From: Neisseria flavescens
GTDB lineage: Bacteria > Pseudomonadota > Gammaproteobacteria > Burkholderiales > Neisseriaceae
Assembly (NCBI RefSeq): GCF_005221285.1
Contig: NZ_CP039886.1
Coordinates: 2,108,001 to 2,172,000, forward strand
Direction: 5' to 3'
Length of the DNA: 64,000 nt
Each line of letters opens with the position of its first letter. Position 1 is the stretch's first letter. The notes below the pieces were generated by a model, which saw only the letters and a list, made by a program, of their open reading frames with translations, was not told the DNA's origin and made no database searches. Below are positions 1 to 7,826 of this stretch, in pieces. The position numbers and the translations under genes are program-made.

Positions 1-426
1 GCATCCGATATCAGCGTCGGTGCTTTGGATACCGCCCGTCAAAATGCGGCCGAATTGGGCGCAAAAGTCGAGTTTGCGCAGGGTTCGTGGTTTGATACCG
101 ACAGGCCGTCTGAAGGCAGATACGATGTGATTGTTTCCAATCCGCCGTATATCGAGGATGGCGATGAACATTTGTCGCAAGGCGATTTGAGGTTTGAACC
201 GCAAAACGCGTTGACCGACTTTTCAGACGGCCTCAGCCATATCCGCCACATTACCCAAGAAGCCCCCAAATACCTGAAAGCCAACGGCTGGCTGCTGTTT
301 GAACACGGCTATGACCAAGGCGAAGCGGTACGGAATATTATGCTGGAGAACGGTTTTGCCGAAGTGGCAACCGAACAGGATTTGGCCGGATTGGACAGGA
401 TAACGCTGGGGCGTTTGCCTGCTTAG
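1..426 (+). CDS. prmC: Release factor glutamine methyltransferase PrmC, C-terminal part
   Basis: The reading frame is open from base 1, so the start lies outside the window. About 141 C-terminal residues are visible. The NPPYIE motif is the catalytic signature of the PrmC/HemK family, which uses S-adenosylmethionine to methylate the glutamine of the GGQ loop in release factors RF1 and RF2 in the cytoplasm. The end of the protein (ITLGRLPA) is complete, and a hairpin terminator follows 24 bases later. The gene converges on the exonuclease gene on the other strand. Confidence 0.93.
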   Translation, partial: ASDISVGALDTARQNAAELGAKVEFAQGSWFDTDRPSEGRYDVIVSNPPYIEDGDEHLSQGDLRFEPQNALTDFSDGLSHIRHITQEAPKYLKANGWLLFEHGYDQGEAVRNIMLENGFAEVATEQDLAGLDRITLGRLPA

Positions 427-449
427 TAGGCATGGTTTGTCGGAATTAA

Positions 450-476
450 AAAAGGGCGTGTCGATCACGCCCTTTT
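450..476. terminator. Bidirectional hairpin terminator between prmC and the exonuclease gene
   Basis: A perfect inverted repeat (AAAAGGGCGTG, short loop, CACGCCCTTTT) has A/T runs on both sides and lies between two convergent genes, so it can serve both. Confidence 0.8.
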
Positions 477-509
477 GGTTTTCTGGTTTATCTGTTCAGA
501 CGACCTGAT

Positions 510-1304
510 TTAACGCCAAGCAGCGACGAACTCCGCCCAGTGTTGTTTTTCTTCGGCTTGTGCGGCCAGATAATGTTTGATGCGTTTGATTTCGACTTCG
601 TATTCGTCGGCATCGAGCGCGCCGCTCATCATGCGAAAACGCATATACATCAGGTAGGTATTGGCGGCATCAGTTTCGCAATAGTCGCGGATGTCTTTCA
701 GACGGCCTGCATGATAAGCGTCCCAAACCTTGCTGCCGTCCATGCCCAGTTTGCCGGGGAAGCCGCAGAGTTTGGCCATATCGTCCAAAGGCACGCTGGC
801 ACGCGGTTGGTAGAGGGCGAGCAAATCCATTAGGTCGCAATGGCGGGTGTGGTAACGGCTGATGTAGTTGTTCCACTTAAAGTCGCGGCTGTCGCCAAAA
901 TCGCCGTCGCCCATGTCCCAATAGCGGGCGGCGCTGATGCCGTGTATCAGGGCGCGGTAGTGGAGGACGGGCAGGTCGAAACCGCCGCCGTTCCAGCTGA
1001 CGAGTTGCGGCGTATAGTTTTCGATGACCTCGAAGAACTTGGCAATCATGACTTCTTCGCTGTCTTCGGGATCGCCGATGGTGCTGACGCGGATTTTGTC
1101 TTGCCCCCAGCGCATACAGCAGGAGATGGCGACGACTTGGTGCAGATGGTGTTGCATAAAGTCGCTGCCGGTTTTGGCTCGGCGTTGCTGTTGGGCAAAC
1201 AGGACGACTTCGTTGTCGGGCAAATCGGCAGGCAAATCGTAAAGCTGGCGGATGCCGTTTACGTCGGGGATGGTTTCGATGTCGAAGGCGAGTATCGGAG
1301 TCAT
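510..1304 (-). CDS. Predicted 3'-5' exonuclease, PolB exonuclease-like (DEDD) family
   Basis: The 264-residue protein begins MTPILAFDIETIPD. The FDIET motif (exo I) near residue 8, a GFDLPVL segment in the middle and the YCETDAANTY segment (exo III) near the end match the stand-alone DEDDy exonucleases related to the proofreading domain of family-B DNA polymerases (DNA_pol_B_exo2). It should degrade DNA or RNA ends with two metal ions held by the acidic residues; its cellular substrate is unknown. The frame stays open upstream to 1400, but the family starts at the ATG ending at 1304. No strong ribosome-binding site is visible. A structured RNA with a terminator lies just upstream on the same strand. 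Confidence 0.82.
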   Translation of the reverse strand: MTPILAFDIETIPDVNGIRQLYDLPADLPDNEVVLFAQQQRRAKTGSDFMQHHLHQVVAISCCMRWGQDKIRVSTIGDPEDSEEVMIAKFFEVIENYTPQLVSWNGGGFDLPVLHYRALIHGISAARYWDMGDGDFGDSRDFKWNNYISRYHTRHCDLMDLLALYQPRASVPLDDMAKLCGFPGKLGMDGSKVWDAYHAGRLKDIRDYCETDAANTYLMYMRFRMMSGALDADEYEVEIKRIKHYLAAQAEEKQHWAEFVAAWR

Positions 1305-1356
1305 GGCGTGATCGGGTTGGATAAGGAATGATGTCATTGTGGCATGACGGCGCAGA

Positions 1357-1545
1357 TAAAAAAAGAGGCAATCCCCCACAGGATTGCCCCAATACCTCAA
1401 ATCAGAGATTTACGCTTCACAAACAATACAGGCTTTCACCTGCGGCTTTACAGATGCAGCTCAACTCTGCATCTGTAAACTTTCATTTCGGGCATTGCAC
1501 CGAAATCCTCTAAAATACCGCAATTTCTTGCGATATCAGAAAATT
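1357..1545 (-). ncRNA. Candidate structured small RNA or leader with intrinsic terminator
   Basis: On the minus strand there are three hairpins in series. The first has a 7-bp stem (1485-1491 with 1500-1506). The second has a perfect 13-bp stem with a 7-base loop (1447-1459 with 1467-1479). The third is a GC-rich stem (1367-1374 with 1381-1388) followed by TCTTTTTTT, a classic intrinsic terminator. A short closing helix (AGAG/CTCT) may enclose the first two. No reading frame fits. It could be an independent sRNA or an attenuator/riboswitch leader of the exonuclease gene, whose start is about 55 bases downstream. I do not recognise an RNA family, and the 5' end is approximate. Confidence 0.5.
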
Positions 1546-2011
1546 GCTTACAAAAGATCTAAAACCGGCGAGACCGTCTGAACATTTTGTAATTTGATGT
1601 AGTGAAATTTACGCGAATTTTTACAGTTTGCCAAGTATTTTTTTCTGAAGGCTTGTTTCAGTATAAATTTCAGGTATTGTCATATTTTTGCAATTATATT
1701 TCATAATTGTTTAAAAATTGGGTATTTATTTTATTTTTTTAAATTTTAATTTAATTTTATTTCATATTTTGAATGATTAAAATGTATTTTTTCAGATGAA
1801 CTATTTTGCAATATATTGTTTTTAAAAGAAATTAAATTTAATATATAAATGAAAAGTGTGTTGAATAGGATGTTTTAATTTGAGAAAAAAATATAGGGTT
1901 GTTTGAAAGTTTCAATCATACTGAAAAAAGTTGTTTTTGAAGCGTTTAAAGTGGAATATTGTTTGATTGTTTGAACTCAAACATAAGTTTCGGTTTGATT
2001 CAATTAAAATG
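1546..2011. other. AT-rich intergenic stretch without a recognisable gene
   Basis: This stretch separates the RNA candidate from lpxL and is rich in A and T runs, especially 1600-2000. One DUS-like site (accgtctgaa) lies near 1571. No open frame with coding character, tRNA or clear hairpin was found apart from the terminator at its end. It may hold promoters for the minus-strand RNA. Confidence 0.5.
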
Positions 2012-2045
2012 AAAAAGCGGCGAAAGAAGGATTTCGCCGCTTTTT
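2012..2045 (-). terminator. Intrinsic terminator after lpxL
   Basis: AAAAAGCGGCGAAA pairs with TTTCGCCGCTTTTT around a 6-base loop. It lies 27 bases past the lpxL stop, and the T run lies at the correct side for minus-strand transcription. Confidence 0.85.
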
Positions 2046-2072
2046 GCATATTTAAATTGTAATTCGGTGTAG

Positions 2073-2942
2073 TCAATAAAAGCTGTTTTCGCCTTCGGGA
2101 CGGGTTTTGAAGCGTTTGTGCAACCAGAAATATTGTTCGGGATGCTCGCGTACCCGCTCTTCGATGAAGTCGTTCATGCGCTGGGTGTCGGCTTCGACAT
2201 TTTCGGTCGGGAAATTGTCCCAAGCCGGATAGAAGCGCAGGGTTACGGTATTGTCGGCTTCGCGCGTGGGGATGGCGGGAATGATTTTGGCTTTGGTCAT
2301 GCCGGCGATACGGCTGAGGCCGGTAATCGTGGCCGTTTGAATGCCGAAGAAATTGACGAAAATGGAATCGTTGCGGCCGAAGTCTTGGTCGGGCAGATAA
2401 AGAAAGGGCGCATCGCTTTTGCGCAGGTGTTTGATGATGGCACGCAGGCCTTCTGTGCGGCCGATCAGGAAAACATTGTTGTAGCGGTGGCGGCCTTTCA
2501 GGATTTGCTCGTCCAGGGCTTTGTTTTTTTGGTGCGAATACATGCTGGTCAGCGGCACATCCTGATTGAGCGTGTAAACCGCCATTTCAAATGCGGTAAA
2601 GTGCGGATAGAGGATGATGACTTTTTCGCCGGCGGCGAGGGCTTCGTCAAGATGGTGTTTGTCTTGATAGCGTACCAACGAGCGCAGCTTGTCCGCAGGT
2701 GCGTACCAGTAGAGGCCGTATTCGAGCATCAGCTTTGCCATGTGTTGGAAATGGCGTTTGAGCAGGGCGGTGCGCTGGCTGTCGTTTAGCTCGGGAAAGC
2801 ATTTTTTGAGGTTGACCTCGCCGACTTTGCGGCGCGGTTTGACCGCGTAATAAGCGAGAATGCCAATCGCGTCGGCAATCTTGTGCAACACGCAAAAAGG
2901 CAGCAGGCGGATGAGGTAGAGAAAAAGGAAGGCGGCTTTCAT
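2073..2942 (-). CDS. lpxL: Lipid A late acyltransferase, LpxL1 (HtrB) type
   Basis: The 289-residue protein has one N-terminal hydrophobic anchor (FLFLYLIRLLPF) and the HX4E catalytic motif of the LpxL/LpxM family in YPHFTAFEM. It transfers a secondary lauroyl-type chain to lipid A on the inner face of the cytoplasmic membrane. From memory it closely resembles meningococcal LpxL1, including the WLHKRFKTRPEG end that recurs in the family. It is read in the same direction as ruvC and the nitrilase gene upstream, but a DUS hairpin separates it from ruvC. Confidence 0.92.
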   Translation of the reverse strand: MKAAFLFLYLIRLLPFCVLHKIADAIGILAYYAVKPRRKVGEVNLKKCFPELNDSQRTALLKRHFQHMAKLMLEYGLYWYAPADKLRSLVRYQDKHHLDEALAAGEKVIILYPHFTAFEMAVYTLNQDVPLTSMYSHQKNKALDEQILKGRHRYNNVFLIGRTEGLRAIIKHLRKSDAPFLYLPDQDFGRNDSIFVNFFGIQTATITGLSRIAGMTKAKIIPAIPTREADNTVTLRFYPAWDNFPTENVEADTQRMNDFIEERVREHPEQYFWLHKRFKTRPEGENSFY

Positions 2943-2983
2943 GAAGGCTCGCTGTATGTGGGCAAAGGGCTATTATAACCGAA

Positions 2984-3025
2984 AGGCCGTCTGAAAACGG
3001 GCTGGAACACTATTTCAGACGGCCT
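2984..3025. terminator. DUS inverted-pair hairpin between ruvC and lpxL
   Basis: AGGCCGTCTGAA and its complement face each other with an 18-base loop. Paired neisserial uptake sequences of this kind double as terminators. Confidence 0.7.
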
Positions 3026-3035
3026 GAATGTCGGC

Positions 3036-3581
3036 TTACCATTGGAAACGGCCGCGTTTGACTTGCAGGCCGTCAGGGTTGAGTTGCGAAGCCAATCCGT
3101 GATTGCGCAGGGCGTGGGTAAGGGCGACGGCGAGCCCGTCGGCGGCATCGGCTTGCGGCGTGCCTGAAAGTGCGAGCATTTGGACAACCATATGCTGCAC
3201 CTGCTCTTTGGCGGCCTTGCCCTTGCCGACCACAGCCTGCTTGACCTGAAGCGCGGTGTATTCAAACACGGGCAAATCGTGCATGACCAAAGCGGCAATC
3301 GCTGCACCGCGCGCCTGACCGAGCATCAAGGTCGCGGCCGGGTTGACGTTGACGAACACTTGTTCGATGGCGGCCTGATGCGGCTGATAGTGGCGGATGA
3401 TTTCGTCGATATGGCGGACGATCACGGCGATGCGTTCGGAAAGCGACGCGCCGGTCGGCGTTTTGATACAGCCGGAAGCAACATAATGATGCTCGCGGCC
3501 GTGGACATCGATCACGCCGAAGCCGGTCACGCGGCTGCCGGGGTCGATGCCGAGAATGCGTGTGGGTTGTGAGTGGGACAT
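3036..3581 (-). CDS. ruvC: Holliday junction resolvase RuvC
   Basis: The 181-residue protein starts MSHSQPTRILGIDPGSRVTG. The RNase H-fold acidic residues are visible in GIDPGS, AIEQVF and DAADGLAVA. RuvC cuts Holliday junctions in the RuvABC complex during recombination, which matters in a naturally transformable genus. Its start lies 9 bases after the stop of the nitrilase gene upstream, so the two are probably co-transcribed. Confidence 0.96.
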   Translation of the reverse strand: MSHSQPTRILGIDPGSRVTGFGVIDVHGREHHYVASGCIKTPTGASLSERIAVIVRHIDEIIRHYQPHQAAIEQVFVNVNPAATLMLGQARGAAIAALVMHDLPVFEYTALQVKQAVVGKGKAAKEQVQHMVVQMLALSGTPQADAADGLAVALTHALRNHGLASQLNPDGLQVKRGRFQW

Positions 3582-3590
3582 AGTGCGTGT

Positions 3591-4421
3591 TTAAAGTAAT
3601 CGGTGTTTCAGGGCAGGCAGGCGCGTGCGCACGCTTTGCAGGCGCGCAGTATCCAAATCGGCACAAATCACGCCTTCGCCTTCCGGCAACGTCGCCAACA
3701 CATCGCCCCAAGGGTCGATAATCATACTGTGGCCGAATGTGCGGCGGCCGCTTTCATGCAGTCCGCCTTGTGCCGACGCGATGACGTAGCATTGGTTTTC
3801 CACCGCACGGGTGCGCAGCAGCAATTCCCAATGCGCCTTGCCGGTCGTGTAGGTAAACGCGGCCGGCAACAGCAAAACATCAAACGGCTGCTGGGCGCGG
3901 AAAAACTCAGGAAAGCGCAAAGCGTAGCAGACGCCGGCCGCCAGCGGAACATCGTCCACGCTTAACTTCGGCACATCGTTGCCCGCCAGTATCGTATCGG
4001 CTTCGGCGTAGCGTTCGCCCAAACCGGAAAAGCCGAAAAGGTGCATTTTGTGGTAAAGCCCGACTCGGTTGCCGTCGCGGTCATACACCAGCATCGTGTT
4101 CATCACCTTGCCAGCGTTTGGGCTTTGCAGCGGAACCGTGCCGCCAAACAACACCACGCCGCATTCCCTTGCCGTTTCGCTTAAGGCCGTCTGAAAACGG
4201 GTGTGGCAGGTTTTATCAACTCGTCCATCGTCCAAAGGCTCGGCAAATGCCAGCTTGTCCGTATCGTTTTTGCCCATCAGCGGCCAATATTCGGGCAGCA
4301 ATACCCAATCCGCCCCTTGTTCGGCCGCCTTGCGGACAAGGCGCTTCATGGTGATAATATTGGTTTCTGGGTCGGTGGACGACACCATTTGCACAGCGGC
4401 GGCGCGTAAAGAGCGCATCAT
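3591..4421 (-). CDS. Carbon-nitrogen hydrolase (nitrilase superfamily)
   Basis: The 276-residue product begins MMRSLRAAAVQMVSSTDPET. The nitrilase catalytic triad is in place: Glu in LLPEYWP (about 44), Lys in YHKMHLFGF and Cys in AAGVCYALRFPEFF. The family hydrolyses amides or nitriles, and members near this sequence include Nit1/Nit2-type deaminated-glutathione amidases; the substrate here is not certain. Longer in-frame starts exist up to 4553, but AGGAG lies 5 bases before the ATG at 4421, and a second ATG follows at once. It is probably in an operon with ruvC. Confidence 0.85.
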   Translation of the reverse strand: MMRSLRAAAVQMVSSTDPETNIITMKRLVRKAAEQGADWVLLPEYWPLMGKNDTDKLAFAEPLDDGRVDKTCHTRFQTALSETARECGVVLFGGTVPLQSPNAGKVMNTMLVYDRDGNRVGLYHKMHLFGFSGLGERYAEADTILAGNDVPKLSVDDVPLAAGVCYALRFPEFFRAQQPFDVLLLPAAFTYTTGKAHWELLLRTRAVENQCYVIASAQGGLHESGRRTFGHSMIIDPWGDVLATLPEGEGVICADLDTARLQSVRTRLPALKHRLL

Positions 4422-4515
4422 CAAAACTCCTGTCAGATTTTGCAAGAATTGTAACTTGTTTACGCACAAGGCCGATACAATCGTCACACAATTCCTCTCC
4501 AAAAAAGGATAAACC

Positions 4516-4815
4516 ATGAACTTAAAACTTCTCCTCACTGCCGCACTTTCCACCGCCGCACTCGCCGCACACGCCGACGTACAGCTTTACGGCAGCATCA
4601 AAAGCGGCATCGAAACCTCGCAAACCCGTTTCGGCGGCCAAACATATAGCCGAACCGCCGTTTCCGACCAAGGCAGCTATATCGGCTTGCGCGGTTCGCA
4701 CCCGATTGGCGGCGGAACGAATTTTATTTGGGAAGTCGAACAAGACACACCGGTCGGCAAAAGCGGCTCCATCCGCCAAGACTGGCGCGAACGTCGAGAT
4801 AATTTTGGCCGTTAA
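4516..4815 (+). pseudogene. Truncated neisserial porin, N-terminal stub
   Basis: The first 99 residues of a gram-negative porin remain: a signal peptide ending AAHADV, then the strand QLYGSIKSGIE typical of PorB-like porins, a QGSYIGLRGS strand and FIWEVEQDTP. A full porin has about 330-350 residues, and the frame stops at 4815 with no porin sequence beyond it. A DUS hairpin starts about 20 bases downstream, so the missing part was probably lost in a recombination ending at the uptake sequence. A good ribosome-binding site (AAAAAAGGA) is retained. A short exported fragment could still be made but could not form a barrel. Confidence 0.82.
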
Positions 4816-4837
4816 GGAGAATATTGGATAGATAGTA

Positions 4838-4882
4838 AAGGCCGTCTGAAAAATCGGGATAACTGGTTTTCAGACGGCCTTT
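4838..4882. terminator. DUS inverted-pair hairpin after the porin stub
   Basis: AAAGGCCGTCTGAAAA and its complement enclose a short loop, directly after the broken porin and before avtA. Confidence 0.7.
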
Positions 4883-4933
4883 GTTCTTATAATAGCGGTT
4901 TATTGTTTCCACACACCCAGCAACGGAGTTTCC

Positions 4934-6226
4934 ATGCAGTTTTCAGCATTCGGCGAAAAATTCACACAACACAGCGGTATTTTGCAGTTGATGGACGATT
5001 TGGGCGACGCGCTCAAAAGTGACAAGCCCGTCAATATGCTTGGCGGCGGCAATCCGGCGAAGATTGCCGAGGTCAATGCGGTGTTCGCCGATGTGTTTTC
5101 CAAGCTGGCGGCGGAACACGCTGTTGAGAATATCGGCAATTATTCCAATCCGCAGGGCGATGCGGCGCTGATTGCGGCTTTGACTGAGTTTCTTAACCGC
5201 GAATACGGCTGGAATCTGACGGCGGACAATATCGCGCTGACCAATGGTTCGCAAAATGCGTTTTTCTATTTGTTCAACCTGTTTGGCGGCAAATTCAATC
5301 TTTCAGACGGCCAAACGGCTGAAAAAGCCATTTTATTGCCGCTTGCGCCTGAATATATCGGTTATGCCGACGTGCATGTCGAAGGGCAGCATTTTCTTTC
5401 GGTAAAACCGAAAATCGAAAACGTCGAACACGAAGGCGAAACGGGATTTTTCAAATACCGCGTGGACTTTGATGCGCTGGAAAGCCTGCCTGAATTGAAA
5501 GAGGGCAAAATCGGTGCGATTTGCTGTTCGCGCCCGACCAACCCGACCGGTAATGTGCTGACCGACGGCGAGATGGCGCGTTTGGACGCTTTGGCGCAGG
5601 AACACGGGATTCCGCTGATTATCGACAACGCTTACGGAATGCCGTTCCCGAATATTATTTACAGCGATGTAACGCTCAACTGGCACGAAAACATTATCCT
5701 CTGCTTCAGCCTTTCTAAAATCGGCCTGCCCGGCGTGCGTACCGGCATTATTGTCGCTGCGCCGGAAGTGGTCAAAGCCGTCAGCAGTTTGAATGCGATT
5801 GTGAACCTGTCGCCTACGCGTTTCGGTGCGGCGATTGCGGCTCCGCTGTTGAGCGATGGCCGTCTGAAACAACTGGCCGACGAAGTGATTCAGCCGTTTT
5901 ACCATCAGCAGGCGCAAACAGCGGTTGCCCTGCTCAAGCGCGAATTGGGCGCGTATCCGTTGAAAATCCACAAGCCTGAAGGTGCGATTTTCTTGTGGCT
6001 TTGGTTTGAAAACCTGCCTGTTTCGTCGCAAACCTTGTACGAAATGCTCAAGGCCGAAGGCACGCTGATTATTCCGGGCGAGCATTTCTTTGTCGGTATT
6101 GATAGGCAAGATTATCCGCACGCGCACGAGTGCATCCGCATGAGCATTGCGCAGGACGCGGAAACGTTGGAAAAAGGCATTGCCACGATCGGTCGCGTGG
6201 TGCGCGGTTTGTACGATAAAAAATAA
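4934..6226 (+). CDS. avtA: Valine--pyruvate aminotransferase AvtA
   Basis: The 430-residue protein is a class I PLP-dependent aminotransferase of AvtA type and length. It exchanges amino groups between valine and pyruvate to give 2-ketoisovalerate and alanine in the cytoplasm. CSRPTNPTGN is the conserved substrate and cofactor loop, DNAYG holds the cofactor-binding Asp/Tyr, and the Schiff-base lysine is in SLSKIGLPGVRTG. A clear ribosome-binding site (CGGAG) lies 5 bases before the ATG. The gene stands alone between DUS hairpins and converges on the fet locus. Confidence 0.9.
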   Translation: MQFSAFGEKFTQHSGILQLMDDLGDALKSDKPVNMLGGGNPAKIAEVNAVFADVFSKLAAEHAVENIGNYSNPQGDAALIAALTEFLNREYGWNLTADNIALTNGSQNAFFYLFNLFGGKFNLSDGQTAEKAILLPLAPEYIGYADVHVEGQHFLSVKPKIENVEHEGETGFFKYRVDFDALESLPELKEGKIGAICCSRPTNPTGNVLTDGEMARLDALAQEHGIPLIIDNAYGMPFPNIIYSDVTLNWHENIILCFSLSKIGLPGVRTGIIVAAPEVVKAVSSLNAIVNLSPTRFGAAIAAPLLSDGRLKQLADEVIQPFYHQQAQTAVALLKRELGAYPLKIHKPEGAIFLWLWFENLPVSSQTLYEMLKAEGTLIIPGEHFFVGIDRQDYPHAHECIRMSIAQDAETLEKGIATIGRVVRGLYDKK

Positions 6227-6241
6227 ACGCTTTGAATAGAC

Positions 6242-6273
6242 AAAGGCCGTCTGAATGTTCAGACGGCCTTTTT
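6242..6273. terminator. Bidirectional DUS hairpin between avtA and the fet ATPase gene
   Basis: AAAGGCCGTCTGAA and its complement with a 4-base loop and a T run. It lies between convergent genes. Confidence 0.8.
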
Positions 6274-6280
6274 GTCGGAT

Positions 6281-7039
6281 TTAGATATGGTGGATAACCA
6301 ATTTTTTGCCTTCGTAATCGAGGACGTCGACGTCCATATCGAATAGGGTTTTGATGTTTGCGGCGGTGAAAATATCGTTGGGTTTGCCCTGCATGGCGAC
6401 TTGGCCGTTTTTCATGGCGACGACGTAATCGGCGTAGGCTGCTGCCTGGTTGATGTCGTGCAATACGACGACGGTGGTGCGCTTGTGTTCGTCGGTCAGC
6501 CGGCGCAGGATTTGCATGAGGGAGCGGGCATGATACATGTCGAGGTTGTTCAGCGGTTCGTCCAGCAAAACGTAGTCGGTGCGCTGGCAGAATACCATGG
6601 CAATCATGGCGCGTTGGCGTTGGCCGCCGGAAAGCTCGGTCAGGTAGCGGTCGGCGAAGTCTTGCAGGTGGAACTCGGCGAGTGCTTCTTCGACAATGGT
6701 TTTATCCGTTTCAGACGGCCTGCCTTGGTGGTAGGGATAGCGGCCGAACATGAGCAGGTCGCGCACGGTAATGCGGCTCATGATGCTGTTTTCTTGGGTG
6801 AGGATGGAGAGCGTGCGGGCGAGTTCGGCGGTAGGGGTGGTTTTGATGTCTTTGCCTGCGTAGCTGATGTTGCCGTGTACCAGAGGCTGAAGCCGCGCCA
6901 TAAAGGAGAGGAGGGTGGACTTGCCTGCGCCGTTCGGGCCGATCAGCGCGGTAATGCCGCCTTCGGGAATGTCGAGGCTGACGTCGTTGAGGATGGGGTT
7001 GCTGCCGATGGTGTGGCTGACGTTGCGGATGGTAATCAT
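6281..7039 (-). CDS. Iron-siderophore ABC transporter, ATP-binding subunit
   Basis: The 252-residue ATPase has Walker A GPNGAGKST near residue 34, the ABC signature LSGGQRQR, Walker B YVLLDEPLNNLD and the switch histidine in VVLHDINQA. It belongs to the FepC/FecE group and should power the FetC/FetD permease pair that imports ferric siderophore bound by FetB. It is the last gene of the fet cluster, after the FmdE-like gene. The stretch between them (7069-7101) carries two DUS in tail-to-tail order. The frequent 'fet' letter names for this subunit differ between sources, so none is given. Confidence 0.9.
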   Translation of the reverse strand: MITIRNVSHTIGSNPILNDVSLDIPEGGITALIGPNGAGKSTLLSFMARLQPLVHGNISYAGKDIKTTPTAELARTLSILTQENSIMSRITVRDLLMFGRYPYHQGRPSETDKTIVEEALAEFHLQDFADRYLTELSGGQRQRAMIAMVFCQRTDYVLLDEPLNNLDMYHARSLMQILRRLTDEHKRTTVVVLHDINQAAAYADYVVAMKNGQVAMQGKPNDIFTAANIKTLFDMDVDVLDYEGKKLVIHHI

Positions 7040-7117
7040 AGGCGGGTCCGAAAATGGAAATTGGGGTTTCAGACGGTCTTTAAATGATGAGGCCGTCTGA
7101 ATTTTATTTCTGTGTGG

Positions 7118-7744
7118 TTAGATTTCGCTGACGGTAACAAATTCGGGGTTGTCGGCTTGGTCAATCAGGAAGGAGCGGACGCGTTCTTGCCAAAGCTCAC
7201 CGAATTGTTTGAGTTCTTCGGCACTTGCGCTGCCGCTGACGGCTTTGGGCATGATGTCGCGCATTTGCGGCGCAAAGGGTTGGAGTGCGGCGTTGAGGCT
7301 GACGGCAACGGTTTTGCCGGTATCGCGGCGGCGGAGCGCGAGTGTGCCGTTGATTTCGCCTGCACCAAAGGACAAGAGGTTGCGGCGGGCAAAGCGTCCG
7401 GCCGGGCCTACGCCGCCAAAGCCGGTTTCGGGTGCCGCGCCGGTAAGGAGTTGGACGACGGAAGCGGTAACGCCGGTCGTGCCTTCGTCTCGCCCGCCCT
7501 GCATAAAGGCTTCGATGTCGCCGCGTTGCGGCAGCTCTGTGCCGTAAAGGGCTTTGAGTCCTTTGACGACCATCAGGTAGGCTCCGGCGACGGTCGGACA
7601 GGAGTGGCCGCACAGGCGAACGGCATCGGCGTAGCGGTAAGTGAGGATACCGTTTTCGGCCGCGCCGAGGAAGTCGGCCAATGCGTCTTGGACGGTAATG
7701 GTCGGGGTGTCATCGAAGAATGAAGGAAGGCGTTCTTGTGTCAT
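7118..7744 (-). CDS. FmdE-like (formylmethanofuran dehydrogenase subunit E) domain protein in the fet locus
   Basis: The 208-residue soluble protein has a conserved LCGHSCPTVAGAYL segment near residue 45, which resembles the Cys/His metal-binding core of the FmdE family. The middle is rich in glycine (GFGGVGPAGRFARRN). No signal peptide or membrane segment is seen, so it is probably cytoplasmic. Its position between the permease and ATPase genes of a siderophore importer suggests a role after uptake, such as handling iron released from the siderophore; this is inference. A DUS hairpin separates it from fetD upstream. I recall a hypothetical gene at the same place in the meningococcal fet locus. 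Confidence 0.7.
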   Translation of the reverse strand: MTQERLPSFFDDTPTITVQDALADFLGAAENGILTYRYADAVRLCGHSCPTVAGAYLMVVKGLKALYGTELPQRGDIEAFMQGGRDEGTTGVTASVVQLLTGAAPETGFGGVGPAGRFARRNLLSFGAGEINGTLALRRRDTGKTVAVSLNAALQPFAPQMRDIMPKAVSGSASAEELKQFGELWQERVRSFLIDQADNPEFVTVSEI

Positions 7745-7770
7745 GAGGGTTGTCCTTTATGGGTTTGCTT

Positions 7771-7797
7771 AGGCCGTCTGAAGGTTTCAGACGGCCT
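7771..7797 (-). terminator. DUS inverted-pair hairpin after fetD
   Basis: AGGCCGTCTGAA, a 3-base loop and TTCAGACGGCCT lie between fetD and the FmdE-like gene. This may limit read-through from the permease genes. Confidence 0.65.
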
Positions 7798-7826
7798 GAA
7801 GTTTCTTAATGAGCGCTTATCTATAT

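Noticed and set aside
1912..2223. A 103-codon minus frame overlapping the end of lpxL
   Set aside because: It overlaps lpxL out of frame, spans its terminator, and the non-overlapping part is AT-rich without coding character.
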